DNA from: OMIS01 sp044350895
GTDB lineage: Bacteria > Patescibacteriota > Microgenomatia > UBA1400 > PJMF01
NCBI GenBank assembly: GCA_044350895.1
Contig: JBILGT010000004.1
Location: 1-64,000 of the forward strand
Direction: 5' to 3'
Length of the DNA stretch: 64,000 nt
Positions within the stretch are counted from its first letter, which is position 1. Each line of letters opens with the position of its first letter. Positions 1 to 8,213 of the stretch are shown one piece after another. The notes beneath the pieces were generated by a model. It worked only from the letters and a program-made list of their open reading frames with translations. It was not told where the DNA came from and made no database searches. The translations under genes were made by a program, and so were the position numbers.

Positions 1-123
1 GTTTTGTATTACAATGAAGAAAGATTGCACTCAGTACTGAAAATGACGCCAAAAGCGTTTGCTCAACTTAACACCCGAAACCACTTATCCACAGACAACA
101 CGCCTAGTTTATTGGGTACTTGA
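1..123 (+). mobile_element. C-terminal end of an rve-type transposase/integrase (partial at window edge)
   Basis: Frame 1 is open from the window edge to TGA at 121-123 and encodes 40 residues. They begin VLYYNEERLHSVLKMTPKAF, which matches the conserved C-terminal end of the DDE integrase core (rve family, IS3/IS481 type), where a Y-N-x-x-R-x-H motif precedes a T-P-x-x-F/A segment. The rest of the element lies upstream of the window, so intactness, IS family and the left end cannot be judged. I saw no clear terminal inverted repeat after the stop. The next ORF starts 18 bases downstream in the same frame. Confidence 0.72.
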
Positions 124-141
124 CATATTGCTGGCAATTTT

Positions 142-876
142 TTGGAACTGAGACATAGCGGTAACCAATCAGAGTTACTCTATGTATTTGGTGACAAAGA
201 GCATAGTTACTACTACTTACTTCGTTACTTGATGACACGAGAAGGGGAGTTCTCTCAAAGCGAGCTAAAAGGTGTCATCAAAGAAATTGAGCGAACTGCT
301 GATTTTCAGAGAAACAAACTCACTGGCATTTTGGAGCGACTCCAAGGAATCATTGATTCCAATCCCACGCTCAAAAAAATCATGCAGCTGCATGTTCGCA
401 CTGAAAAACGTCGACTGATCGCACGAGTAGAAACAACGGTGCGTCCAGAATTGCTCTATAGTATTCATTTTGACGAAGTGCATGTGTTTAGTACGCCAGA
501 AATTATCAACTCTGGTGAGCCAGGTGCCCGCATTGATAGACAAGAAAAAGCGCAGGCTTTGACAGCTGCTTTAAGTTTATTGGAACAAGTCAAACTTTAT
601 CCAGATCGGTATCCACAATTCACAGAAGGATGGGTGCCAGTTACAGACCTCCAAGCCCATGTTAAGTCAAGAGATCTGACCTGGAATATTGAAAACATCT
701 TACGAACCTATCGCCAAACAGTCAGTGCGGGTGCCCGTAGTTTGCTTGAAATGAAAAAAATTAGTACTGTACCGTACTACCGCATCAATCCACTGTTTAC
801 TGACCTTGGACATAGGAAATTTTGGCAGGATACCCCTGATTTTCAAAAGGTCGCTTTACAACCAACAGCAGAATAG
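142..876 (+). CDS. Unknown protein behind a transposase end, start uncertain
   Basis: Open frame of 244 codons beginning with TTG; the first internal ATG is about 30 codons in. No Shine-Dalgarno site or good -10 box precedes the TTG. The protein is soluble, charged and mainly helical at the N-terminus (residues about 30-80), with no signal peptide, membrane segment or motif I recognise. It lies in the frame of the transposase fragment that ends 18 bases earlier, so the native 5' end may have been removed by insertion and this may be the truncated remainder of a longer gene. Coding character looks like that of its neighbours, so I keep it as a gene but not with a function. Confidence 0.55.
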   Translation: MELRHSGNQSELLYVFGDKEHSYYYLLRYLMTREGEFSQSELKGVIKEIERTADFQRNKLTGILERLQGIIDSNPTLKKIMQLHVRTEKRRLIARVETTVRPELLYSIHFDEVHVFSTPEIINSGEPGARIDRQEKAQALTAALSLLEQVKLYPDRYPQFTEGWVPVTDLQAHVKSRDLTWNIENILRTYRQTVSAGARSLLEMKKISTVPYYRINPLFTDLGHRKFWQDTPDFQKVALQPTAE

Positions 877-883
877 CGTGTGG

Positions 884-947
884 TATAATACCTCTGGTTT
901 GTCCTTCTTATACGCGTGTATAAGAATCCCATCGCTCATGGACAAGC
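884..947 (+). promoter_or_regulatory. rpsF promoter and structured 5' leader, S6:S18-type candidate
   Basis: A TATAAT box lies at 884-889. Just downstream, GTTTGTCC (897-904) pairs with GGACAAGC (940-947, one G-U), and the contiguous TTCTTATAC (905-913) pairs with GTATAAGAA (918-926). This gives a 17-bp helix interrupted only by a 13-nt bulge on the 3' strand (927-939), ending just before the rpsF ribosome site. The known S6:S18 autoregulatory motif also has two helices separated by a 3'-strand asymmetric loop, but that loop carries CCG, which I do not see here. Autoregulation is inference. Confidence 0.5.
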
Positions 948-965
948 TAAGAAAGGAGCATTTAC

Positions 966-1334
966 ATGCAAATACCCACAGATAAACGGGTTAAAACGTA
1001 CGAGCTTACGTATCTCATTCCAGGTTCTTTGACTGGTGATGAAACACAATCCATAACTGCTTCAGTTGAAAAACTGATTGCAAAACACAAAGGTAGTATC
1101 AAAAATCAAGAGGACTGGGGCAGAAAGCCTATGGCCTACATGATTAAACATGCTGGCAAACGCCACACAGAAGCTGTGTATAAGCATCTTGTTCTTCAAT
1201 TCGAAACTCACAATGCGTTTGCTTTCGAAAAAGACTTGTACTTAAATCAAGAGTTGCTCCGACATTTATTTGTCATTGCAGCTGAACCTGAAAAGGAAAG
1301 TAAGAAAGCTCCAAAAGCTACTCCAACTGCATAG
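966..1334 (+). CDS. rpsF: 30S ribosomal protein S6
   Basis: S6 binds the central domain of 16S rRNA together with S18 in the small subunit platform. The 122-aa product has the family core: YELTYLIPG strand near residues 12-20, a helix with VEKLIAKHKG, the conserved DWGRKPMAY region (about 51-59), and a Lys/Ala-rich C-terminal tail typical of bacterial S6. AAAGGAG lies 7-8 nt before the ATG, so this start is well supported. It heads an rpsF-ssb-rpsR operon, the classic bacterial order. The leader helix at 897-947 may serve feedback control. Confidence 0.95.
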   Translation: MQIPTDKRVKTYELTYLIPGSLTGDETQSITASVEKLIAKHKGSIKNQEDWGRKPMAYMIKHAGKRHTEAVYKHLVLQFETHNAFAFEKDLYLNQELLRHLFVIAAEPEKESKKAPKATPTA

Positions 1335-1422
1335 TATGCTGTAGTTTTCTACAGTTTATGCAATAATTGCACGTATACTAAGGAAGTAGGAGAACAGAAC
1401 AGAGCAAGAAAGGAAATCACGC

Positions 1423-1917
1423 ATGTCAGCACGGTCTCTCAACAAAGTATTATTAATTGGTAATCTCACCCGAGATCCAAATTTACGATACACACCCAGT
1501 GGAACAGCAGTTTGTTCATTTGGTTTAGCCACAAATCGTACCTGGACTCCAGCCGATGGTGGTGAAAAGCAAGAAAAAGTTGAATATCACAATGTTGTTG
1601 CTTGGTCAAAACTCGCAGACATTTGTGGACAACTGTTACACAAAGGTGACAAAGTCTACGTTGAGGGCAGATTACAGAGTCGCGATTGGAAAGGTGATGA
1701 CGGTTCAGATAAACGCATTACTGAAGTCGTTATCGACAACATGATTCTGTTACGCTCCTCACAAGGTGGTGGACAAGGTGCAGACTATAGTGATGATGCG
1801 AGTGCAGCTCCACAACAAAGTAGTACACGCAGTAAACGATCTTCTGAAGAAAACAGCACAGTAGCTGATGAAGATACACAAACTGCCGAAGATGTGGCCG
1901 ATGATGTGCCATTTTAG
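1423..1917 (+). CDS. ssb: Single-stranded DNA-binding protein
   Basis: SSB coats ssDNA during replication, repair and recombination and recruits partner proteins through its C-terminal tip. The 164-aa protein opens with SLNKVLLIGNLTRDPNLRYTPSG, the start of the OB fold, which continues to about residue 112 (VYVEGRLQSRDW, ITEVVIDNMILL). A low-complexity Gln/Ser-rich linker follows, then the acidic tip ending DVADDVPF, the partner-binding motif. AAAGGA precedes the ATG. It sits between rpsF and rpsR as in most bacteria. A small hairpin (TGTAGttttCTACA) in the 88-nt gap before it could weakly attenuate transcription. Confidence 0.96.
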   Translation: MSARSLNKVLLIGNLTRDPNLRYTPSGTAVCSFGLATNRTWTPADGGEKQEKVEYHNVVAWSKLADICGQLLHKGDKVYVEGRLQSRDWKGDDGSDKRITEVVIDNMILLRSSQGGGQGADYSDDASAAPQQSSTRSKRSSEENSTVADEDTQTAEDVADDVPF

Positions 1918-1940
1918 AAATTAAAAATTAAAGGAACAAT

Positions 1941-2165
1941 ATGCAAGCAAAACCAGTACGACGCAGAATTCGTCGTCCAACACAAAGAATTAAGATCACT
2001 TTTTCATACAAGGATACAGCTCTTCTCTCAAGATATATCACAGAGCAGGGTATGATCATCGGTCGTTATGAAACAGGTCTTACTCAGAAACAACAACGTC
2101 GCTTAGGTCAAGAGATTAAACGTGCTCGACACCTCGCTCTGTTGCCATTTACACAAACTCTGTAA
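1941..2165 (+). CDS. rpsR: 30S ribosomal protein S18
   Basis: S18 pairs with S6 on the 30S platform. The 74-aa product carries the signature I-x-F-S-Y-K-D-x-x-L-L-x-R-Y-I (about residues 19-35), G-x-I-x-x-R-x-x-T-G-L and the basic Q-R-x-L-x-x-x-I-K-R-A-R-x-L-x-L-L-P-F C-terminus. AAAGGA lies 7 nt before the ATG, and the gene follows ssb by 23 nt, so co-transcription with rpsF and ssb is expected. No zinc-binding cysteines are present (C- form). Confidence 0.96.
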   Translation: MQAKPVRRRIRRPTQRIKITFSYKDTALLSRYITEQGMIIGRYETGLTQKQQRRLGQEIKRARHLALLPFTQTL

Positions 2166-2220
2166 CAAGCGAAGTATATAAGCTTCCGCTTTGAGAATAG
2201 TTGTAGTACACTAGGTTTTC

Positions 2221-3492
2221 ATGAAAATTTCATTACAGCTTATTCGTACTGTGGTTGTCTCAATTCTACTTGTGGTTCTCGGCACAGTGATCGAGTATCG
2301 CTATGGATTGGTGCATCGTTTCCCATTTGCAGGTAACGGTTCAAATAGTCCGGTAGCAGGTGATGCTTCAAGTGAAACACTCAAAAAACTTTTAAATACC
2401 TCACAACCAAGTGACAAGAGTGGTGTTGATTTTGCTGCTTTTTGGCAAACTTGGCAGGTATTAGAAGACGAATACAACGAACCTCAAAAACTTGATGCTG
2501 AAAAAATGGTTGATGGTGCAATTGGTGGCATGGTCGCTTCATTAGGTGACCCATACACAATGTACCTTCCTCCAGAGGATAAAGTGCGCAGTGGCCAAGA
2601 TCTGGCTGGTGCATTTTATGGCGTTGGTATCGAACTCGGCTATGTAGAAGGTGTCCTTGCTGTTATGGCTCCACTTGATGGTACGCCAGCTTCACAAGCA
2701 GATGTTCAAGCCGGTGACCTCATTATCAATGTTAAAGATGTTAATAAAAAGATTGATGAATCAACCAATGGTTGGTCATTAAATCATGCAGTTGATATTA
2801 TCCGTGGACCAAAAGATAGTGAAGTGATTCTTACATTGCTTCGTAAAGAAAAAGGTCCTGAACCATTTGAAGTTACACTCAAACGTCAAGAAATTGTCGT
2901 CAAATCAGTTGAAGTGAAGTTTGTAGAAAATGGTGGCAAACGTGTCGCCCACATCAAGCTTTCACGCTTTGGCGAGCGCACAAATACTGAGTGGAAAGAA
3001 GCAGTTACTGCTATTCAAAAAGAGCGTGCTTCAATCAAAGGTATCGTGCTTGATATGCGCAATAACCCTGGTGGTTTCTTTGATGAGTCTATCAATATTG
3101 CCAGTGATTTCATTCCATCTGGAACTGTTGTCACACAAAAGGGCAGATTTACCAATCAAAGCTTTGCATCCAACGGATCAGGTCGCTTGGCAAATATCCC
3201 AGTCGTAGTCTTGGTTAATGGTGGCAGTGCCTCAGCATCAGAAATTGTGGCTGGAGCACTTCGCGACAGACTCAGTGCCAAACTTGTGGGTCAAAAGACC
3301 TTTGGAAAAGGTACTGTTCAAGATCGTCGTGAACTCCGCAACGGTGGCGGCATTCATGTCACTATCGCCCAGTGGATCTTGCCAGGTGGTGAGTGGATTC
3401 ATGAGCATGGTATCCCAGTGAATGTGGAAATCAAAGACAACCCAGACACTAAAGAAGATGAAATGTTGCTCAAAGCAATTGAAACACTCTAA
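2221..3492 (+). CDS. S41-family C-terminal processing peptidase
   Basis: CtpA/Prc-type serine protease acting outside the cytoplasmic membrane on C-termini of exported substrates. Residues 5-25 form an N-terminal membrane anchor. The N-terminal S41 region contains DGAIGGMVASLGDPYTMYL, a PDZ domain spans about 125-215, and the catalytic core follows with VNGGSASASEI (nucleophile Ser in the S-A-S-A-S run, about 336-340) and TFGKGTVQ (general-base Lys). Its length of 423 aa is normal. There is no Shine-Dalgarno; TACACT at 2207-2212 ends 8 nt before the ATG, suggesting a leaderless mRNA. It forms a pair with the HtrA gene just downstream. Confidence 0.93.
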   Translation: MKISLQLIRTVVVSILLVVLGTVIEYRYGLVHRFPFAGNGSNSPVAGDASSETLKKLLNTSQPSDKSGVDFAAFWQTWQVLEDEYNEPQKLDAEKMVDGAIGGMVASLGDPYTMYLPPEDKVRSGQDLAGAFYGVGIELGYVEGVLAVMAPLDGTPASQADVQAGDLIINVKDVNKKIDESTNGWSLNHAVDIIRGPKDSEVILTLLRKEKGPEPFEVTLKRQEIVVKSVEVKFVENGGKRVAHIKLSRFGERTNTEWKEAVTAIQKERASIKGIVLDMRNNPGGFFDESINIASDFIPSGTVVTQKGRFTNQSFASNGSGRLANIPVVVLVNGGSASASEIVAGALRDRLSAKLVGQKTFGKGTVQDRRELRNGGGIHVTIAQWILPGGEWIHEHGIPVNVEIKDNPDTKEDEMLLKAIETL

Positions 3493-3558
3493 TATATTGT
3501 GAAATATTTGGATGCGTTGATTTAGCGCTATTGAGGGCGTAAAATTTGTCCGTACGAT

Positions 3559-4755
3559 ATGATTGAACAAGTACACCATCATGATGCCCGTCGTGGCTTT
3601 ATATGGGGGAGCGGCCTCTCACTCATAATTCTCTTTGCCTTTTTTGGTGGGGCGTGGGCAGACCGCGTCTTTGTAGTCAAACCAATTGACTACTTTGCAG
3701 CTCGCAAACCAGGCCAAATTCAAGATCAATCTTCATTTTCAGATTCAAAACTTGGTGATCTCCTCAATTCAGGAAAAGACATGACAGTGGCTGATGTGGC
3801 AGAAGTCGCCTCAGAGTCCGTCGTGACAGTTTCAATCAAAACACAGCAACGGATTGTTGAACCATTTATTGTGAATATTCCTGGATTTGGTCCAACAATT
3901 GGAAAAGAGAGAACTGAGCAAATTCAACGTGATATAGGCACTGGCTTTGTGGTTGATGAATCAGGACTTATCGTGACCAACAAACATGTGGTCAGTGAAA
4001 CACAAGCGGAATACAAAGTAATCGATACCAAAAATACTGAATACGCAGTTACCAATATTTATCGCGATCCCACCAGTGATTTAGCAATCTTACGCGTTGA
4101 GGGCGCCAAACTCCCCAAACTTGCTCTAGGCGAGTCCAACTCAATTAGAGTAGGAGAGCCAGTGATTGCGATTGGTACAGCACTGGGTGAATTCAGACAT
4201 ACAGTTACCACAGGCGTGATCTCTGGCCTGGGTAGAGGAATTACTGCAAGTGGAGGATTTACGGGCAGTGAAGAACTTGAAAATGTAATTCAGACAGATG
4301 CAGCAATCAATCCAGGAAATTCTGGTGGACCACTGCTCAATAATAAAGGTCAAGTGATTGGCGTAAACGTCGCAGTTTCTGCCAATGCCCAAAATATTGG
4401 TTTTGCACTTCCTATCAACTTAGTAAAAGATTCTCTCACCAATTTCAATCAAACAGGGCAGTTTGATCGTCCATTCTTTGGAGTCCGCTATCAACTTCTT
4501 ACGCTCCAAGAATCAGTGGGAGCCAAAGTTCCACAAGGTGCGCTGGTACTTGAGGTGATTCAGAATTCATCTGCTGCCGAAGCAGGTATGCTGCCCAATG
4601 ATATTTTAATTGAAATAGATGGTCAGTCGTTGACAGAAAAATCCACACTTGCTGAACTTATAAATAAAAAGAAAATTGGTGATCAGCTAACTATCAAATA
4701 CTGGCGCGAAGGCAGCGAAAAAACTGCAACAGTTACATTGCGCAAAGCTCCCTAA
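3559..4755 (+). CDS. HtrA/DegP-like trypsin-type serine protease with PDZ domain
   Basis: Membrane-anchored envelope protease/chaperone. A single transmembrane segment at about residues 13-31 is followed by a linker and the trypsin fold. The triad is visible: His in VTNKHVV (about 143), Asp in PTSDLAIL (about 174) and Ser in NPGNSGGPL (about 255). A C-terminal PDZ domain (about 305-395) contains AEAGMLPNDILIEIDG. The 398-aa length is normal. TAAAAT at 3540-3545 is 13 nt before the ATG and no Shine-Dalgarno is seen, so the leader would be very short. It follows the S41 protease by 66 nt in the same direction, and both act on extracytoplasmic proteins. Confidence 0.93.
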   Translation: MIEQVHHHDARRGFIWGSGLSLIILFAFFGGAWADRVFVVKPIDYFAARKPGQIQDQSSFSDSKLGDLLNSGKDMTVADVAEVASESVVTVSIKTQQRIVEPFIVNIPGFGPTIGKERTEQIQRDIGTGFVVDESGLIVTNKHVVSETQAEYKVIDTKNTEYAVTNIYRDPTSDLAILRVEGAKLPKLALGESNSIRVGEPVIAIGTALGEFRHTVTTGVISGLGRGITASGGFTGSEELENVIQTDAAINPGNSGGPLLNNKGQVIGVNVAVSANAQNIGFALPINLVKDSLTNFNQTGQFDRPFFGVRYQLLTLQESVGAKVPQGALVLEVIQNSSAAEAGMLPNDILIEIDGQSLTEKSTLAELINKKKIGDQLTIKYWREGSEKTATVTLRKAP

Positions 4756-4774
4756 AGCAGATTACAAATTGGAA

Positions 4775-5731
4775 TTATTCTTCTGAATCTTCAGTCTCAC
4801 CAGGAACATAATCGGGGTTGAGAAGAGCTGTGCGCAGCTCTAGCAACATCTCAGCAATACCACCGTTTATGATGGTCTCCAAGCTGTACCAGGACTGTTT
4901 GGTACGATGATCAGTCACACGATTTTGTGGATAGTTAAAAGTTCTAATTTTCTCCGCGCGTTGTGCACGACCAATGATGCTCCGTACTTCACCTTCTGCC
5001 TTGGCTTTCTTTTCTTCTTCAATTTCCCAGAGCTGAGACCGGAGGAGTTCGAGTGCAATTTTGCGATTTTGATCTTGCTTCTTTTCTTGGCGTGCGTTGA
5101 CGACGACACCGCTTGGGATATGAACAAGTCGAACAGCACTATTTACCTTATTAACGTTTTGACCACCAGCACCGCCGGCACGCATAAATGACCATTCCAA
5201 ATCTTCTTCTCTGATTTCGATAGCAGTAGGTGGAACTTCAGGTAAAACTGCCACACTAGCGGTTGAAGTGTGGATGCGACCTTGAGATTCAGTAGCGGGG
5301 ACGCGTTGTACACGGTGGACTCCAGATTCAAATTGGAGCAGTTCATACACTGTCAAAATTTCATCACCAAATTGGGCTTTGCCATAAAACTTAACGATTG
5401 TTTCATCAATCATTTCAAATTTGAGCTTATGATTTTCTGCAAAACGCATATACATGCGTAAAATGTCATTTGCCCAGATTTTTGCTTCATCACCACCAGT
5501 GCCACCGCGCACTTCCATGGTGCAGTTACCTTTTTTACCAGTTTCACTGACATCTACTTCTTCATGTGAAGTCATTTGAGCTGCAGCTGCTTCAAGTTGA
5601 GAGCGTTGTTCTTGAAGTTGGCTAAGTTCTTCTTGGACTAAAGACGCCATTTCTGGATCTTGGGCAAGGAGTTCAGTTTCAGCAATTTTTTGAGTGAGTT
5701 GGTCAATCAGTGGTTGATAGGGGTTTGACAT
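4775..5731 (-). CDS. prfA: Peptide chain release factor 1
   Basis: RF1 terminates translation at UAA and UAG. The GGQ peptidyl-hydrolysis motif is in MRAGGAGGQNVNKVNSAVRL, and the codon-recognition loop has the RF1-type tripeptide in HRVQRVPATESQGRIHTST (PAT, not the SPF of RF2). The N-terminal coiled coil is shortened: 318 aa against about 360 in E. coli RF1. The sequence after GGQ (NVNKVNSAVRL) resembles organellar and cyanobacterial factors more than E. coli. It follows rpmE by 66 nt on the same strand, a common rpmE-prfA order. Confidence 0.92.
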   Translation of the reverse strand: MSNPYQPLIDQLTQKIAETELLAQDPEMASLVQEELSQLQEQRSQLEAAAAQMTSHEEVDVSETGKKGNCTMEVRGGTGGDEAKIWANDILRMYMRFAENHKLKFEMIDETIVKFYGKAQFGDEILTVYELLQFESGVHRVQRVPATESQGRIHTSTASVAVLPEVPPTAIEIREEDLEWSFMRAGGAGGQNVNKVNSAVRLVHIPSGVVVNARQEKKQDQNRKIALELLRSQLWEIEEEKKAKAEGEVRSIIGRAQRAEKIRTFNYPQNRVTDHRTKQSWYSLETIINGGIAEMLLELRTALLNPDYVPGETEDSEE

Positions 5732-5797
5732 ACTACAATCTTAAGCTACAAATACTCGCTACAGAATAGCCAAGTACAGGGCTCATTAGTATTACAG

Positions 5798-6178
5798 TTA
5801 TTCTTGAGTTGCGCTAGATTTGCGAAGGGAATCCTGCTTTTCACGAAGTAAGTCGCGGTAGGTTTTTGGATCACCAGTTTGAACTTCAACTTTTTGCTTT
5901 GCCTGTTCTTTTTGAGCAAGAGCAAGTTTCTTTTCTTCAGCAAGTTTAATTTTCTTGTGGAAGCGGTCTACAGCACCTTGTGCATCAACAAAACGTACTT
6001 CACCAGTGAAAAATGGGTGAGAGTTTGAAGTAATATCTGAGTGGACAACCTGGTATTCAACATCATCAATAGTCATTTTTTCTTGAGTAACTAAGGTTGA
6101 TGCAGTAATGAATTTGTAACCGGTAGCAGCATCGATAAATACGGTTGGATACATGGTTGGATGGATATTTTTTTTCAT
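5798..6178 (-). CDS. rpmE: 50S ribosomal protein L31 with C-terminal extension
   Basis: The first ~70 residues are L31: MKKNIHPTMYPTVFIDAATGYKF, then the characteristic VVHSDITSNSHPFFTGEVRFVDAQGAVDRFHKK. The zinc cysteines of C+ L31 are absent, so this is a C- form. Normal L31 has about 70 residues; here a 50-residue Lys/Glu/Gln-rich helical tail (about 75-126) is added, as is common in ultra-small bacteria. The gene is divergent from the HAD gene at 6264 and leads the rpmE-prfA pair. Confidence 0.92.
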   Translation of the reverse strand: MKKNIHPTMYPTVFIDAATGYKFITASTLVTQEKMTIDDVEYQVVHSDITSNSHPFFTGEVRFVDAQGAVDRFHKKIKLAEEKKLALAQKEQAKQKVEVQTGDPKTYRDLLREKQDSLRKSSATQE

Positions 6179-6263
6179 AATGCTTTCGCGAAGTACCTAT
6201 TTTACCAGAAACCCTCGAGAACTGCAAAAGGAGATTTTGCGAACAAGCCAGTATAATGGTGAC

Positions 6264-6842
6264 ATGAATTTACAAACATATTTGGCTGAAAATCCCAAAA
6301 AGCATTTAATTTTCGATTTTGATGAAACGCTTTTCACTTTGCTACTTCCATGGGAAAAATACATCAAAGAATTAACGCAGAAACTGCTCGATTTTGATCC
6401 CACACTTGCTGAGTTCAGTCAGGGCAAAATTCTCAATGATGTTGAAAATGAAGCAGTGCGCAGATGGGGGGAACCTGCAATGCAGATCAGAAGGACATAT
6501 AGTGAACAGTTTGAATCTACCTTTTTAACAGGTGCAGAAGAGCATAGTGAGTTAACGGCATTTGTCAAAGACAATCATAAACACTTTGAATGCAGTATCT
6601 GGACTTCAAATATGCGGACTACAATCATGCCGATTTTGCAGAAAAATGCTTTGGATCAGTGTTTTAAAAAAATTGTCACAAAAAGTGACGTTTCATTTAC
6701 AAAACCCAATCCAGAAGGGTTTGAATCAATTTTTGATTCCTCTACTCAGAAAAAAACGGAGTATTTGATGATTGGTGATAGTCAAAACGACAGAGGTGCT
6801 GCACAAAATGCAGAAATAGATTTTTTCCATGTCACAGATTAG
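6264..6842 (+). CDS. HAD-superfamily hydrolase
   Basis: Predicted phosphatase of the haloacid dehalogenase superfamily; substrate unknown. All four HAD motifs are visible: FDFDETLF (nucleophile Asp and acid/base Asp, about residues 17-23), IWTSNMR (motif II), KPNPEGF (motif III Lys) and MIGDSQNDRGAA (motif IV). I choose the ATG at 6264, because TATAAT at 6252-6257 places transcription start almost on it; the upstream in-frame ATG would overlap rpmE and add an unrelated hydrophobic peptide. The protein is then 192 aa. It precedes two nucleotide-kinase-like genes, so a nucleotide substrate is possible but unproven. Confidence 0.85.
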   Translation: MNLQTYLAENPKKHLIFDFDETLFTLLLPWEKYIKELTQKLLDFDPTLAEFSQGKILNDVENEAVRRWGEPAMQIRRTYSEQFESTFLTGAEEHSELTAFVKDNHKHFECSIWTSNMRTTIMPILQKNALDQCFKKIVTKSDVSFTKPNPEGFESIFDSSTQKKTEYLMIGDSQNDRGAAQNAEIDFFHVTD

Positions 6843-6925
6843 TCTTGAAGATTTGACAGCAAGTGAACTTGGCTTTTAATAAAATCAGTTTATAATCCGC
6901 CTATAATTAGTTGAAAAAGCAAGGT

Positions 6926-8107
6926 ATGAGTAAGCTTACAGAGCTCAATAAAGTGTCAAGATCTGAATGGGATTTTATCAAGGATGGAGCAAAATCTGAT
7001 CTCCAAAGAGCTGAAATGCGCCTGAGTAACCATGAGTCTTGGGAGGATTTTAAACTTACTTCAACAATACTTCTGCGCCAGTTGTGGCAAAACAAACTCT
7101 ATCGCTCTGAGAGAAGAGAGTTCAGAGAAACATTTGGTGATTCTCGCAAAGCTTCAAACGAACTTTTCTCTTTATTTTTCATTAATTTGCTTGCTGAATA
7201 TTGGGACAAAATCAATAAGCCAAAATTGCCCTCGCTTATCCTTGATGGTCCAGTGCGGTCTGGTACTAGTACCCAAGCAGAACTTTGGCAAAAGTATTTT
7301 GACTTTGAATCTCTGCAAATGGGAATGATGTTTCGAGCAATTGCTTTTATTTCTCAAATGAATGGATTAACTCCTCCAGAGGTAATCAAACTTACCAAAG
7401 GAGGGTATTTTCACTTTTGTATTCGATTCCAGGATGATCAGCCAACTTTTGAGGTATCGTGTACCCATCCTGATCATCAATTTCTGCAAAATATAGAAAA
7501 ATCTCAGTTTGGTATTTTGCGCACTTCAGAAATTGACAAATATGCTTCTTCACTCAATTCTGATCCAGAACGTGCTGTAGAAAAAATGGTAGTAAATGCA
7601 GTCAATATGTATCTTGAAAAAAATAATGGTGTAGTAATGGAAGGCCGCAATTTAGCATCGATAATACCATCTTTTTCGCTAAGAGCATTCTATCTTGCGG
7701 TGAGCGATGAAGAAGCAAAACGACGGGAAGTAGAGAGTGTTAAACGACAGAGTAAAAAGAGTGGAAACCCACCACCTTCAGATGAAGAGTTGGCTCGATT
7801 GGCGCAAATGGTTGTGGAAAGAAATGCAAGTGACACGCGCAATGGAATTTTGCTATCACCCGAGGATGCTTTTAGGTCAGAAAAATATACGGCTATATAT
7901 AATACAGGCGAAGGTGGCCCATATTATTTATTTAACTCAATGGTAAATGTGCATGACATTATTAGGCTTGATGACCTTTTTATTCCCAATATTTATGCAT
8001 ATATGCGGCTGGTACTTTTCACAGGATATTCTGAACTACCAAGTAATTCACTGATGCACTTTTCGCGCAGAAGAAATCGAGAGCCAGGTAATAGGGCGTT
8101 GGCATAA
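6926..8107 (+). CDS. Cytidylate-kinase-like protein with altered P-loop (Lys replaced)
   Basis: The 394-aa protein has an N-terminal ~90-residue helical extension, then a segment that follows cytidylate kinase order: LILDGPVRSGTSTQAE (P-loop position), MGMMFRAIAF (the D-S-G-A-x-Y-R region), LRTSEIDKYASSLNSDPERAV, GVVMEGRNLASIIP (the D/E-G-R-D motif), AFYLAVSDEEAKRRE and a Q-M-V-V-E-R-N-A-S-D stretch. In active CMK the P-loop reads G-x-G-K-G/S-T; here it is SGTST, so the phosphate-binding Lys is missing. It may be a non-catalytic or regulatory partner of the next gene. I take ATG 6926 (AAGG just before); a TTG at 6911 lies too close to the TATAAT at 6902-6907. Confidence 0.62.
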   Translation: MSKLTELNKVSRSEWDFIKDGAKSDLQRAEMRLSNHESWEDFKLTSTILLRQLWQNKLYRSERREFRETFGDSRKASNELFSLFFINLLAEYWDKINKPKLPSLILDGPVRSGTSTQAELWQKYFDFESLQMGMMFRAIAFISQMNGLTPPEVIKLTKGGYFHFCIRFQDDQPTFEVSCTHPDHQFLQNIEKSQFGILRTSEIDKYASSLNSDPERAVEKMVVNAVNMYLEKNNGVVMEGRNLASIIPSFSLRAFYLAVSDEEAKRREVESVKRQSKKSGNPPPSDEELARLAQMVVERNASDTRNGILLSPEDAFRSEKYTAIYNTGEGGPYYLFNSMVNVHDIIRLDDLFIPNIYAYMRLVLFTGYSELPSNSLMHFSRRRNREPGNRALA

Positions 8108-8213
8108 GAATCTTTTCACTGCTGATTTAATATAATTTTCTGATACAATAGTTAACTTTGTAGGAAATAATTAAACCCATAATAATATAATAGGGGTTTT
8201 GAATAAAGTAGAA

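Noticed and set aside
4775..5731. Release factor as RF2 or as a sign of UGA recoding
   Set aside because: The codon-recognition motif is RF1-type (PAT), and several genes use TGA as a normal stop.
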